Shown one piece after another: positions 28,363-37,204 of a stretch of 64,000 nt of DNA. Position numbers and translations under genes: made by a program. This stretch comes from Bradyrhizobium tropiciagri. Its GTDB lineage: Bacteria; Pseudomonadota; Alphaproteobacteria; Rhizobiales; Xanthobacteraceae. Where the stretch lies: positions 186,001-250,000 of the forward strand of contig NZ_JAFCKH010000013.1 in assembly GCF_018130505.1 (NCBI RefSeq). Reading direction: 5' to 3'. The notes under the pieces were generated by a model that did not search any database, was not told where the DNA came from, and was given only the letters and a program-made list of their open reading frames with translations. Positions within the stretch are counted from its first letter, which is position 1. Each line of letters starts with the position of its first letter.

Positions 28363-29531
28363 GAGGTGAAGCGCTTACGCGCCAGCCACATCACGAGCCC
28401 GCCTGAACCGGCCATCGCCGCCATCATGTAATAGGCGCCGAGCCCGTAGCGCGCATAGACCATGCCGCACAGGATCGAGGTCGTGCTCGCGACAATGCCG
28501 CCGCAGGCCGCCAGATAGCCCTGCCCGCGCGCCATGATGTGTCCGCCGACGTGATGCATCATCAGTCCCATGATGCCGACCTGGGTCAGCCCGAAGGTCA
28601 GTCCGTGCCCGAGTTGCACCACGGCGAGAACAGGCAGCGGTGGATCCTGCGCGGTGATGGTCCAGCGCGCCACCGCGCTCAAAGCCGCGATCACCACCAG
28701 TGTCGCCGGCGGCAGCGTGAAGCGCGGCGACAGCGCGAACAGCACGATCTCGGCGACGACACCGAGCACCCACAGGCCGGCGATCGTGAGACCACTGAGG
28801 CCGGCCTGCTGCCAGGCGATCGAGGCGAAGATGTAATAGGCGGAGTGGCTGCTCTGGATCAGCGCCGAGGCCACGATGATGGCGAGGAAGGCCGGATCGC
28901 GCAGCAGTTTTCGCGCGCTGCCCGTCGGCACTGTTGCGGCCGTCGGGCGTTGCAGCGGCCGCAGCGTCAGGCTGACCAGCGCGCCCAGCACGGTCACCGC
29001 CGTGATGATCCAGATTAGATGCACCGCGGCGACATAGCCGAGCAAGAGCCCGCAGATCAGCGCGCAGACCACGAAGGCGGCGGAACCCCACAGCCGCAGA
29101 GGTCCGTAGTTGAGGCCGTACTGCCTGACGCCGCGCAGCGCATAGGCATCGGTCAGCGGCACCATCGGCGTCCACACGCAGCAGGTCAGCGCGTAGACCG
29201 CGAGCACGAGGAACGGCTGATGCTGGGTGCCGACCAGCGCGAAGCCGAACGCGGTGGCGAAGGCGGTAGCGATGATCGCGCCGCGCAGCATCTGGCGCCG
29301 CTCTGCAGCTGCCGTGACCATCGGCAGCACGGTGAAGCGCGTCACCGGCGGCACCGCCGTGATGATGCCGATCCAGGTGGCGTCGATGCCGATAGCCTTC
29401 AGCCACACCGTGAAGAACGGCAGCTGGGCCCCGGTCACGCCGAACAGCGTGGCATAGAACGCCGCGAGTCGCGCCGCGAATCGCCGCGATGCAACTTTGG
29501 CTGCGATGGGGATTTGTGATTCGGAAGACAT
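28332..29531 (-). CDS. MFS transporter of the MFS_1-like / HcaT group
   Basis: A 399-residue, 12-helix transporter. The ATG at 29531 (MSSESQIPIAAKVASRRFAA) is chosen over a TTG one codon earlier. AFYATLFGVTGAQLPFFTVW in helix 1, LTDAYALRGVRQYGLNYGPL after helix 4 and LRLWGSAAFVV match the nucleoside-permease-like/HcaT (3-phenylpropionate) group. Substrate cannot be told from sequence. Its 3' end overlaps the 3' end of the dipeptide epimerase gene by 31 bases. Confidence 0.85.
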   Translation of the reverse strand: MSSESQIPIAAKVASRRFAARLAAFYATLFGVTGAQLPFFTVWLKAIGIDATWIGIITAVPPVTRFTVLPMVTAAAERRQMLRGAIIATAFATAFGFALVGTQHQPFLVLAVYALTCCVWTPMVPLTDAYALRGVRQYGLNYGPLRLWGSAAFVVCALICGLLLGYVAAVHLIWIITAVTVLGALVSLTLRPLQRPTAATVPTGSARKLLRDPAFLAIIVASALIQSSHSAYYIFASIAWQQAGLSGLTIAGLWVLGVVAEIVLFALSPRFTLPPATLVVIAALSAVARWTITAQDPPLPVLAVVQLGHGLTFGLTQVGIMGLMMHHVGGHIMARGQGYLAACGGIVASTTSILCGMVYARYGLGAYYMMAAMAGSGGLVMWLARKRFTSHPHSAASGG

Positions 29532-29606
29532 CAATTCAATTGCGATTCGCGCGATATCGTGGTGATCGTTAGCGTAACGCGCAGTGATTTGCGCGGAGAG
29601 ATTGTG

Positions 29607-30920
29607 ATGGCCGAAGAAGCATTCGCCCTGTCGCCGATTTCCGCTCGCGCGGCCCAGCCGAGCGAGGAGGACTATGCCGCGATCAGTGCGGCCTTCATGG
29701 AGACCTCGCGGGGCCGCTGGTTCCTCGGCGAGTATGCCAAACGCAACCGCAATGCCGATACGCGGATGGTGCTCGACGCCGTGGCGCGGATCGAGGAGAG
29801 CCTTTCCGCGCAGCGCCAGGCCGCCGCGGACGCTTTCCGGGACGAGCAGCTGGAACAGGCGCTGGGCGCTCTGCGCGGCGTCATCGAATCCGCCCAGGCC
29901 TCGGCCGCCGGCGCGCTCGACGGTATCAGCTTCGAGCAGACGCTGGCGCCGGTGCGCAAGGGCGTGCGGGTGATTCGCGAGATCTCCTGGCGGCTGCGCG
30001 AGATCGGCAATGACGGCCGGATCTGCGACATCATCGATTCGCAGGTCAGCGCCATCGAGGCCGGCGCTGCCCAGCTCTCGATGGGCGAGGCCAAGGGCGT
30101 GCTGGATGCCGCCTTTGCGACGCTGGCGCGCCGGCTCGCCGAGTTCAATCCGAATCAGGCGGTCGCGACTGCCGGAGAGCCTGAGGTCGCCGAGGCTGCT
30201 GTCGCGGAGCCGGCTGCGGCTCCGCCCTCACCGCCGGTGGCCGAAAGCCCGGCGTCCGACGCGATGACCACCGAGCCAGCTCCGCCGGCTCAGACGGTCG
30301 TCTCGCCAATGCCTGCTGCTGAGTTCGTCGCATCGCCCGTCGCCAATGCCGAAACAGCTTCGCCGAGCGATACGGCGCTGGCCAAGGCCGAGGCTGCGCT
30401 CGCGGAAGCCGAGGCCGCCGAGCTCGCCCGCGCCACCGAGGAAGCCGCCGCCGACGCGCATGATGAAAGCGTGCTCGACCTGATCGCGGCCGAGATGGGT
30501 GCGCCCGATCCGATCGACGAAGAGGCGATCGCCGAGGAGATGCGCATCGCTGAGGAGATGCGTGTCGCCGAAGCGATGGCTGCCGAGCCGGAAATGACCA
30601 TGCAGGCGCCCGAGCCCGCGCGGACGCCGGAGCCTGTACGGGTACCGGAGCCTGCTCTGCGGGTACCGGAGCCGGTGCGGGTCCTGGAGTCGGTCGGCGC
30701 GCCGGCGGCGATGGCCGCCACACGAATTGTGGAAGCGCCTGCGAGCCCGCCTCCACCGCCGGTTCGCACCGAAGCTGCGCCTGAGCCGAACGCCGAGATA
30801 TCGCTAGGATCGACCATCATCGCGAGCGGCCTCGTCAAGCGGCCGAACCTTGCCGCCAACGATCCGCTGGCGCCGATCCGCCGCATGAGCCAGACCGAGA
30901 AGATCGCATTCTTCTCGTAA
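29607..30920 (+). CDS. Unknown protein with Ala/Pro/Glu-rich low-complexity middle
   Basis: 437 residues from the ATG at 29607, supported by GGAGAG six bases upstream. I do not recognise a known domain. The N-terminal part (about 1-170) is a well-behaved helical region (FMETSRGRWFLGEYAKRNRN, later RKGVRVIREISWRLREIG). The middle (about 180-400) is Ala/Pro/Glu-rich with short repeats (EEMRIAEEMRVAEAMAAEP and PEPVRVPEPALRVPEPVRV). The end (IASGLVKRPNLAANDPLAPI then RRMSQTEKIAFFS) looks like a conserved short motif. There is no signal peptide or membrane helix. A structured head, disordered linker and short conserved tail would fit an adaptor or a chemotaxis-phosphatase-like (CheZ-like) helical protein, but this is only an impression. 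Confidence 0.7.
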   Translation: MAEEAFALSPISARAAQPSEEDYAAISAAFMETSRGRWFLGEYAKRNRNADTRMVLDAVARIEESLSAQRQAAADAFRDEQLEQALGALRGVIESAQASAAGALDGISFEQTLAPVRKGVRVIREISWRLREIGNDGRICDIIDSQVSAIEAGAAQLSMGEAKGVLDAAFATLARRLAEFNPNQAVATAGEPEVAEAAVAEPAAAPPSPPVAESPASDAMTTEPAPPAQTVVSPMPAAEFVASPVANAETASPSDTALAKAEAALAEAEAAELARATEEAAADAHDESVLDLIAAEMGAPDPIDEEAIAEEMRIAEEMRVAEAMAAEPEMTMQAPEPARTPEPVRVPEPALRVPEPVRVLESVGAPAAMAATRIVEAPASPPPPPVRTEAAPEPNAEISLGSTIIASGLVKRPNLAANDPLAPIRRMSQTEKIAFFS

Positions 30921-30939
30921 GGCGTTCGTGATTCTCAGC

Positions 30940-31002
30940 CCGTCACCCCCGCGCAAAGGCTTCGCCTTTGTCGCTGGAGGTGCGAGCCTCGAAGGGTGAC
31001 GG
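30940..31002. repeat. Dispersed palindromic repeat
   Basis: CCGTCACCC (30940-30948) and GGGTGACGG (30994-31002) flank an inner hairpin CAAAGGC-TTC-GCCTTTG and the words GGAGGTGCGAGCCTCGAAGG. Sequences of this kind are widely dispersed in Bradyrhizobium genomes, from memory. It lies 20 bases after the upstream stop and may act as a terminator between convergent genes. Confidence 0.6.
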
Positions 31003-31041
31003 CTCTATCGTTCCTTGCAAGGTGAGCAACGAGTCACAGGC

Positions 31042-32031
31042 TCAAGCGACCAGCTTCGCAAACAAGTCCGCGTCGACATTGCCGCCCGAGAGCACGATCA
31101 CGACGTTCTTGTCCTTGACGTCGATCCGCCCCGCCAGCAGCGCTGCGAGTCCGATCGCGCCGCCGGGCTCGACCACCAGCTTCAGCTCGCGATAGGCGAA
31201 CGCGACGGCGGCGCCGACTTCATCGTCGGAAGCGTTGACGCCGGCCGCGAGCAGCTTGCTGTTGATGGCGAAAGTGAGCTCACCCGGCATCATCGCCATC
31301 AGCGCATCGCAGATGGTGCGCGCCGCGACCGGATGCGCCTCGCGATGGCCGGCCTTCAACGACAGCGCGTGATCGTCGTAGCCCGACGGCTCGGCGACGA
31401 TCACCTGCGCCTGCGGGAATCTCGTCTTCACCGCGGTGGCGACACCCGCGATCAGGCCGCCGCCGGAGGCTGGCGCCACCACGATGTCCGGTGTGAGCCC
31501 GAGCGCGGCCATGTCCTCGGCGATCTCGCGGCCGGCGGTGCCCTGGCCTGCGATCACGAACGGATCGTCATAGGGCCGCACCAAGGTCGCACCGCGCTTG
31601 CCGGCGATGCCGTTGGCGATCGCCTCGCGGTCGTCGCGGTCGCGGTCGTACAGCACGACCTCGGCGCCGTAGGATGCGGTGCGCTGGCGTTTCGTGAGCG
31701 GCGAGTCCGCCGGCATCACGATGGTCGCCTGCATGTTGAGGATCTTTGCCGCGGCCGCCACGCCCTGGGCGTGGTTGCCCGAGGAGAACGCGACCACACC
31801 GCCGCCGCGCTTGTCCTGCGGTATAGAGGCGAGCTTGTTGAAGGCGCCGCGGAACTTGAACGATCCGGTCCGCTGCAGCATCTCGGGTTTCAGGAAGACC
31901 TTGGTGCCGACCCGTTCATTGAGGACGGGGAAGGTCAACAGCGGCGTGCGCACCGCGAACGGCGCGACCACCCTTGCGGCGGCATCGATGTCCGCGGCAG
32001 CGACGGGTGGATTTAGAGCGGTGTCCGTCAT
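31042..32031 (-). CDS. Threonine/serine ammonia-lyase (PLP, fold type II)
   Basis: 329 residues from the ATG at 32031 (MTDTALNPPVAAADIDAAAR). PLP Lys59 is in GSFKFRGAFN, the substrate loop in SSGNHAQGVA and the phosphate-binding loop in PASGGGLIAG. No ACT regulatory domain follows, so it is a short catabolic-type enzyme, making 2-oxobutanoate or pyruvate from threonine or serine. Serine racemase and threo-3-hydroxyaspartate dehydratase have the same fold and cannot be excluded. It lies 42 bases downstream of the glycosyltransferase gene on the same strand. Confidence 0.87.
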   Translation of the reverse strand: MTDTALNPPVAAADIDAAARVVAPFAVRTPLLTFPVLNERVGTKVFLKPEMLQRTGSFKFRGAFNKLASIPQDKRGGGVVAFSSGNHAQGVAAAAKILNMQATIVMPADSPLTKRQRTASYGAEVVLYDRDRDDREAIANGIAGKRGATLVRPYDDPFVIAGQGTAGREIAEDMAALGLTPDIVVAPASGGGLIAGVATAVKTRFPQAQVIVAEPSGYDDHALSLKAGHREAHPVAARTICDALMAMMPGELTFAINSKLLAAGVNASDDEVGAAVAFAYRELKLVVEPGGAIGLAALLAGRIDVKDKNVVIVLSGGNVDADLFAKLVA

Positions 32032-32073
32032 CCGCGATTTGTATCGCGGCAGCGGACGGCCCGGCAAGACGCT

Positions 32074-33165
32074 TTATCTTGATGTGGCTTGGGGGGCCGG
32101 CAGGGCGGCAAAATGGTGTTTTTCGGCACCGAACTCGATCGCCTCCCCCTCGCCATCGGGCGGTACGGGGCGGACATTCATGCAGCGGTCGATGAACACC
32201 CGGGCCGAGGCCTGCCAGGTGTGGAGTGCGGCGAAATCGACGCAGGCCTGACGCGAAATGCTGAGCGCTTCCAGGCAGGCCTGGCGCAGGTCCTCGTCGA
32301 GCACGCCGACCGGCGCGGAGCCGATCACGTCGCTCGGGCCGGTGACCGGAAAAGCGGCAACCGGCAGGCCGCTGGCCAGCGCCTCCAGCAGCACGAGGCC
32401 GAACGTGTCGGTCCGGCTCGGGAACACGAACACGTCGGCGGCGGCATAGATCTCGGCCAGTTCCTCGCCATGGCGGGCGCCGAGGAATACCGCCTCCGGA
32501 TACTTCCGCTCCAGCGCCAGCCGCGCGGGACCATCGCCGACCACGACCTTGGTGCCCGGCAGATCGAGATCGAGGAAGGCCTCCAGATTCTTCTCCACCG
32601 CCACCCGGCCGACGCTGAGATACACCGGCTGCGGCAGGCAGAGATCGACGTCGCGCGGATGAAACAGCGCGGTGTCGACGCCGCGCGACCACAGCACCAC
32701 GTTGCGGAAGCCGCGCTGGCGCAGTTCAGCCGCCAGCGCCGGCGTCGCCGCCATCACCGCCTGGCTCGGCCGGTGGAACCAACGCAGCGCACGCCAGACC
32801 CAACCTTCCGGAATCGGCGTCCGCGCCGAGACGTATTCGGGGAAGCGGGTGTGGAAGCTGGTCGTGAACGGCAGGCCGCGCTTGCGGCAGTAGCGGCGAA
32901 CCGCAAGCCCGATCGGGCCTTCGGTCGCGATGTGGATGCTGTCGGGCCTCGCCACCTCGATCATGGCTGCGACCTTGGCCTGGTACGGCAAAGCCAGTCT
33001 GAGATCGCGATAGCTCGGCATCGCGAAGGTGCGGAACGCGTCCGGCGTCAAGAAACTCACCTCGACGCCGAGCGACTTCGCCGCTTGCGCCATCATGGTC
33101 AGCGTGCGGACAACCCCGTTGACCTGGGGATGCCACGCATCGGTCGCGACCAGGATATGCGTCAT
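32074..33165 (-). CDS. Glycosyltransferase family 4, GDP-mannose or UDP-sugar dependent, lipid acceptor likely
   Basis: A 363-residue GT-B transferase. The N-terminal ATDAWHPQVNGVVRTL is the glycine/Asn loop shared with MgtA- and PimB-like glycolipid transferases. The donor-site segments are YLSVGRVAVEKN and FVFPSRTDTFGLVLLEALAS with the ExxE arrangement. The start at 33165 overlaps the stop of the upstream phosphoesterase by four bases, so the pair is translationally coupled. A lipid or diacylglycerol acceptor is inferred from resemblance only. The last 25 residues are an unconserved tail. Confidence 0.87.
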   Translation of the reverse strand: MTHILVATDAWHPQVNGVVRTLTMMAQAAKSLGVEVSFLTPDAFRTFAMPSYRDLRLALPYQAKVAAMIEVARPDSIHIATEGPIGLAVRRYCRKRGLPFTTSFHTRFPEYVSARTPIPEGWVWRALRWFHRPSQAVMAATPALAAELRQRGFRNVVLWSRGVDTALFHPRDVDLCLPQPVYLSVGRVAVEKNLEAFLDLDLPGTKVVVGDGPARLALERKYPEAVFLGARHGEELAEIYAAADVFVFPSRTDTFGLVLLEALASGLPVAAFPVTGPSDVIGSAPVGVLDEDLRQACLEALSISRQACVDFAALHTWQASARVFIDRCMNVRPVPPDGEGEAIEFGAEKHHFAALPAPQATSR

Positions 33166-33983
33166 GCAGCGCGTGCCGTGACCCGCGGCACCGGCGTCAC
33201 ACGGCGCACCGGGTCGGTCCAGGTGATGATCTCGAAGCGGCCATCCTCATGCTCGGCGAGCGCGGTGCAGCTCTCCACCCAGTCGCCGCAATTCATGTAG
33301 CGGATGCCGTGCTCGTCATGGATCGTCGCGTAGTGGATGTGGCCGCAGATCACGCCGTCGCAGCCGTGGCGGCGCGCCTCGCCGGCCAGCGTCGATTCGA
33401 ACGCGCCGATATAGTTCACGGCCTTCTTGACCTTCAGCTTGGCCCATTGTGACAGCGACCAGTACGGCACGCCAAACATCTTGCGGAAGAAGTTGACGAA
33501 GCGATTCATCTGGATCGCGAAGTCGTAGGCCTTGTCGCCGAGATGGGCGAGCCAACGTGCGTTCTGCACCACGAGATCGAAGATGTCGCCGTGGATCACG
33601 AGATAGCGCTTGCCGTCGGCGCCGGTGTGGACGGTGTTCTCCACCACGTCGATGCCGCCGAAATGGGTGCCGTAATATTTGCGCAAGAACTCGTCGTGGT
33701 TGCCCGGGACGTAGATCACCTTGGCGCCCTTGCGCGCCTTGCGCAGCATCTTCTGCACGAAATCGTTGTGCGTCTGCGGCCAATACCAGTTCGACTTCAG
33801 CGCCCAGCCGTCGACGATATCGCCTACCAGGTAGATCGTGTCGGCATCGTGGGAGCGGAGGAAGTCCAGCAGGCGATCGGCTTGCGAACCGCGGGCTCCG
33901 AGATGGACATCGGAGATAAACAAAGTGCGAAAGCGCCGCTCGGGGCTTTCTTCACTCAAGGAGTCACTTCCCATGCCGTGCAC
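33162..33983 (-). CDS. Metallophosphoesterase, UDP-2,3-diacylglucosamine hydrolase-like
   Basis: A 273-residue enzyme with the full dimetal set: DVHLGARGSQ, GDIVDGW, PGNHDEF, IHGDIFD and GHIHYATIH. This resembles LpxH-type phosphodiesterases, including the alphaproteobacterial group. As the window shows no lipid A genes around it, assignment to lipid A synthesis is tentative, since some family members act on other nucleotide or lipid diphosphates. First gene of a coupled pair with the GT4 gene (ATGA overlap), which suggests both act on one lipid or glycolipid. Confidence 0.85.
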   Translation of the reverse strand: MHGMGSDSLSEESPERRFRTLFISDVHLGARGSQADRLLDFLRSHDADTIYLVGDIVDGWALKSNWYWPQTHNDFVQKMLRKARKGAKVIYVPGNHDEFLRKYYGTHFGGIDVVENTVHTGADGKRYLVIHGDIFDLVVQNARWLAHLGDKAYDFAIQMNRFVNFFRKMFGVPYWSLSQWAKLKVKKAVNYIGAFESTLAGEARRHGCDGVICGHIHYATIHDEHGIRYMNCGDWVESCTALAEHEDGRFEIITWTDPVRRVTPVPRVTARAA

Positions 33984-34177
33984 CTAACAGATTCCTGTGA
34001 CAAGGCGATGACGATCCCCGCGACCCAAGGCCCCACAATCAGTTAACGAGAATCAGTTGCACGCCCCTTCACTGCCGATAACAGCGGCATGCGACAATCT
34101 GGCGACATCGCGGCCGCAAGCTGTGCGGAACATTGCGATGTGTTGCTTGTGTAACGCGATGGGACAAGATTGCGCGC

Positions 34178-34205
34178 GTCATTGCTTCTTCGCTGCGCAA
34201 TGACG
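34178..34205. repeat. Short palindrome related to the 24.2-kb repeat
   Basis: CGTCATTGC and GCAATGACG flank a short loop, matching the outer arms of the repeat at 24200-24285. It may be a truncated copy. Confidence 0.5.
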
Positions 34206-34210
34206 GTGCG

Positions 34211-34293
34211 TAGCCCGGATGGAGCGAAGCGCAATCCGGGGCCGCTGTAACCGCGGATGGCCCTAACCCGGATTACGCTTCGTTTCATCCGGA
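34211..34293. repeat. Dispersed palindromic repeat of the CCCGGAT...ATCCGG type
   Basis: Arms TAGCCCGGATGGAGCGAAGC and its imperfect complement ACGCTTCGTTTCATCCGG, each also internally palindromic (CCGGAT...ATCCGG), surround a GC-rich centre. This REP-like motif is widespread in proteobacterial genomes. It lies just past the thiD 3' end. Confidence 0.65.
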
Positions 34294-34304
34294 CGACGGG
34301 AGCT

Positions 34305-35102
34305 TCAATAATACTTGTGGAAATGATGCACGGGACCGTGGCCGTGGCCGACGGCGAAGCGATCGGCTTCGGCGATCGCCTGGGTGATCCAGGCCTTGGC
34401 GCTGCGCACCGCGGCTTCCAGACCCTCGCCTTTCGCAAGCCCTGCTGCGATCGCCGACGACAGCGAGCAGCCGGTGCCGTGCGTGTTCGCCGTCGCGATG
34501 CGCGGCGCGACCAGCGCGACGCTGCGCTCGCTGTCGATCAGATAGTCGATGCTCTCGGCGCCATGGCCGTGACCGCCCTTGACCAGCACCGCGCGGCATC
34601 CCATCGCCAGCAATCGCCTGCCCTGGGCTTCGACGTCGGCCTCGGTCTCTGCGACCTCTTCGTTCAGCAACGCCGCGGCCTCCGGCAGGTTCGGCGTGAT
34701 CAGCGACGCCAGCGGAAACAGTTTTGTCCTCAGCGCATCGACCGCCTCGGCCGCAAGCAGCCGGTCACCCGAGGTTGCGACCATCACCGGATCGAGCACG
34801 ACATGGCGCGGCGCCCAGCGCTTCAGCCCGTCGGCGATCACGGAGATGGTCTCGACCTGCGCCACCATGCCGATCTTCACCGCGCCGACCGCAAGGTCGG
34901 AGAACACGGCATCGATCTGCGCGGTGACGAAGTCGGCGGGCACCGGATGGATGCCGGTGACGCCCCTGGTGTTCTGCGCCGTCAGCGCCGTGATCACAGA
35001 GGCACCGTAGACGCCGCGCGCGGCAAAGCTCTTCAGGTCGGCCTGGATGCCGGCGCCGCCGGAGGAATCCGAACCGGCAATGGTGAGCGCGACCGGCGTC
35101 AT
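34305..35102 (-). CDS. thiD: Hydroxymethylpyrimidine/phosphomethylpyrimidine kinase
   Basis: 265 residues from the ATG at 35102. The start [36 protein letters not shown], the ATP-site [10 protein letters not shown] and the anion-hole [18 protein letters not shown] are the ThiD pattern of the ribokinase superfamily. The enzyme phosphorylates HMP and HMP-P to HMP-PP for thiamin. The His/Tyr-rich end ([15 protein letters not shown]) is typical. No thiamin partner gene is adjacent, and no TPP riboswitch was seen in the 188 bases upstream. Confidence 0.93.
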   Translation of the reverse strand: MTPVALTIAGSDSSGGAGIQADLKSFAARGVYGASVITALTAQNTRGVTGIHPVPADFVTAQIDAVFSDLAVGAVKIGMVAQVETISVIADGLKRWAPRHVVLDPVMVATSGDRLLAAEAVDALRTKLFPLASLITPNLPEAAALLNEEVAETEADVEAQGRRLLAMGCRAVLVKGGHGHGAESIDYLIDSERSVALVAPRIATANTHGTGCSLSSAIAAGLAKGEGLEAAVRSAKAWITQAIAEADRFAVGHGHGPVHHFHKYY

Positions 35103-35290
35103 GACAGGGCGCACGCGGTGGATGGGAACGGGGTCATGGCCTTTCCTACCGCGGGAAGCCTACCTGCAGCAAGTTCGGCTGGATTTGCCGTGACTTGCCA
35201 TCGCGCCCGGCCGCAGCCTAGGCCGCCACTTGGCCTTGCCACGGCCGTCGGTTTTTGGCCTATTGTCGGCAATTCCCCGGAGACAAAGCG

Positions 35291-35536
35291 ATGGTTCCCT
35301 TCTTCGTCCAGATCAAGTGCAAGCTCGGCCAGTCCTACACCGTCGCGAACGCGCTGGCGGAGGCCGAGATCGCATCGGAGATCTACTCCACCGCGGGCAA
35401 CTACGATCTCCTGGTCAAGTTCTACGTCGACCACGACACCGACATCGGCCACTTCATCAACGAGAAGGTTCAGGTGATCCCGGGCATCCAGGACACCCTC
35501 ACCATCATCACCTTCAAGGCGTTCGGCGGGCGTTAG
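35291..35536 (+). CDS. Stand-alone Lrp/AsnC ligand-binding (RAM) domain protein
   Basis: 81 residues from the ATG at 35291; an earlier in-frame start adds only nine to twelve unconserved residues. It comprises a single betaalphabetabetaalphabeta domain (MVPFFVQIKCKLGQSYTVAN, AGNYDLLVKFYVDHDTDIG, TLTIITFKAFGG), the effector-binding half of Lrp/AsnC regulators without the DNA-binding helix-turn-helix. Such proteins form oligomers that bind amino acids and may modulate full-length Lrp. Divergent from thiD and overlapping the cytochrome 3' end by four bases. Confidence 0.87.
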   Translation: MVPFFVQIKCKLGQSYTVANALAEAEIASEIYSTAGNYDLLVKFYVDHDTDIGHFINEKVQVIPGIQDTLTIITFKAFGGR

Positions 35537-36465
35537 GACTCTTTCTTCTCCGGCTTCTTCGGCCGCGGCGGTCCCTCGACCGCCGGCAACGACTTGATGT
35601 ACTCGGCGATCGCGTCGCGATCCTGCGCCGAGAGCTGCGAGGTGTTCTTGATCACCCGCGTCATCGCGCCGCCGGCGCTGTCGCCATCCGGCGTCTGGCC
35701 GCTTTCGAGGAAGTAGGAAATATCCTTCGCGCTCCAGTCCGAGAGCCGCTTCTGCGTGATGTTGGGCACCCAGCCCTCGCCCTCCGGATTCGGGCCGCCG
35801 GCGAAGCGCTGCGCCGTGATGATGCCGCCGAGAAAATTGCGCGGGCTGTGGCATTCGGCGCAATGGCCAAAGCTGTTGACGAGATAGGCGCCGCGATTCC
35901 ACTGCTCGGACTTGCTCGTATCAGCGACGAGCGGCTTGTCGTCCATGAACAGCAGTTTCCAGATGCCGATGTTGCGGCGGATGTTGAACGGGAACGGCAC
36001 GTCGTGGTCGCGCACCTTGCCGACGACAGCGGGCAAGGTCTTCAGATAGGCGAAGAGATCGCGCACGTCGCTGATTTTGGCGTGCTCATACGAGGTATAG
36101 GGAAACGCCGGGAAGAAATGCGTTCCCACCGGCGAAGTTCCCTTCATCACCGCCGTGACGAAGTCGGCCTCGCTCCAGCGGCCGATGCCGTCGTTCGGAT
36201 CAGGCGAGATGTTCGGCGCATAGAACGTGCCGAACGGCGACGGGATCGCGAGCCCGCCGCCGAGCTTCAGCCGGTCGTCCTGCTTCGGCACGGCATGGCA
36301 CGAAGAGCAGCCGCCCGCGTTGAATATCTCGCGGCCGTTTGCAAGATCAGCCTGATGCGCGGGCAGCGCGCTCGCGGCAACGGTTGCGGGGATGGTCAGC
36401 CACCAGAACACGCCGAAACCGGCGATACCGGCCAGAATGGCCAGAAGGAGAATTCGTCGCAGCAT
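35533..36465 (-). CDS. Membrane-anchored dihaem cytochrome c
   Basis: A 310-residue protein with one N-terminal helix (MLRRILLLAILAGIAGFGVF) as anchor or signal, and two haem-c motifs: CSSCH (about 53-57) and CAECH (about 202-206). Phrases such as FGTFYAPNISPDPNDGIG and FFPAFPYTSY are typical of the cytochrome subunits of membrane alcohol/aldehyde dehydrogenases (which have three haems) and related dihaem proteins. Only two haem sites are seen here. It probably carries electrons in the periplasm from a dehydrogenase to the oxidase. No dehydrogenase is adjacent. The C-terminus is Lys/Pro rich. Confidence 0.9.
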   Translation of the reverse strand: MLRRILLLAILAGIAGFGVFWWLTIPATVAASALPAHQADLANGREIFNAGGCSSCHAVPKQDDRLKLGGGLAIPSPFGTFYAPNISPDPNDGIGRWSEADFVTAVMKGTSPVGTHFFPAFPYTSYEHAKISDVRDLFAYLKTLPAVVGKVRDHDVPFPFNIRRNIGIWKLLFMDDKPLVADTSKSEQWNRGAYLVNSFGHCAECHSPRNFLGGIITAQRFAGGPNPEGEGWVPNITQKRLSDWSAKDISYFLESGQTPDGDSAGGAMTRVIKNTSQLSAQDRDAIAEYIKSLPAVEGPPRPKKPEKKES

Positions 36466-36631
36466 TCACTGATCCGTCATTGGGCGCTTCACTGCATCAA
36501 CCAGTATGATCGAAAACCGGGCCAACAAGCTCGCATCAAATTTCGCGCCTTCACGATGATTTGGGGAATAAACCGGCGCAACCGCTGTTTGAAGGTCGAA
36601 ACCATCTTGTGACGTCAAAAGGGAGAGCACC

Positions 36632-37054
36632 ATGCAGAACAAGACCTTGCTTGCCACACTGACGCTGGGCGCCGCGATCGCATTCGCCGGCCCGGCCTTC
36701 GCCGAGAAGATGAAGGCGACGCTGGACGCCAAGTCCGAAGTACCGGCGAATACCAGCGCCGGCACCGGCACTGCCGACATCGATTACGACGCCGCCACCA
36801 AGAAGCTGAGCTGGAAGGTGACTTATTCCGGACTCAGCGGTCCCGCCACTGCGGCACATTTCCACGGGCCCGCCGAAGCCGGCAAGAACGCCGGCGTCGC
36901 GGTCGCGATCCCGAATGCGACGTCGAGCCCGGTCGAAGGCAGCGCGACACTGACCGACGCGCAGGCCGCCGATCTCCTCGCCGGCAAGTACTACGTCAAC
37001 ATCCACACCGCGGCGAACCCGGGCGGCGAAATCCGCGGCCAGGTCACGAAGTAA
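36632..37054 (+). CDS. Exported CHRD-domain protein
   Basis: 140 residues. A signal peptide (MQNKTLLATLTLGAAIAFAG, ending near AFAE) precedes one CHRD domain with LDAKSEVPANTSAGTGTADI, HFHGPAEAGKNAGV and YYVNIHTAANPGGEIRGQV. CHRD domains occur in chordin and many bacterial secreted proteins; the role is unknown. GGGAGAG at about 36620-36626 is a good ribosome site. A strong terminator follows at 37136. Confidence 0.92.
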   Translation: MQNKTLLATLTLGAAIAFAGPAFAEKMKATLDAKSEVPANTSAGTGTADIDYDAATKKLSWKVTYSGLSGPATAAHFHGPAEAGKNAGVAVAIPNATSSPVEGSATLTDAQAADLLAGKYYVNIHTAANPGGEIRGQVTK

Positions 37055-37135
37055 GGCGAAGCCCGACGAGAGAGGTCGCACGACGTGAGTTGAGCGACCT
37101 CGTTCCAACAAGAAGAATGCCGGCACAACGAAAAA

Positions 37136-37166
37136 GGGCGGACGCTTCGCGGCGTCCGCCCTTTCT
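37136..37166 (+). terminator. Intrinsic terminator after the CHRD gene
   Basis: GGGCGGACGC (37136-37145) and GCGTCCGCCC (37152-37161) form a perfect 10-bp stem around TTCGCG, preceded by an A-run and followed by TTTCTT. It can work in both directions, serving the convergent cytochrome gene as well. Confidence 0.88.
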
Positions 37167-37204
37167 TGATTGCCTGTCGCGCGATCCGCGCGGAGATGTG
37201 ATCA

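Larger units (their letters stand above)
33984..34304. other. 321-base gap holding two palindromic repeats
   Basis: No gene seen. The gap carries the upstream region of the phosphoesterase gene and the two repeats listed separately. The thiD gene ends at its right edge. Confidence 0.5.
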
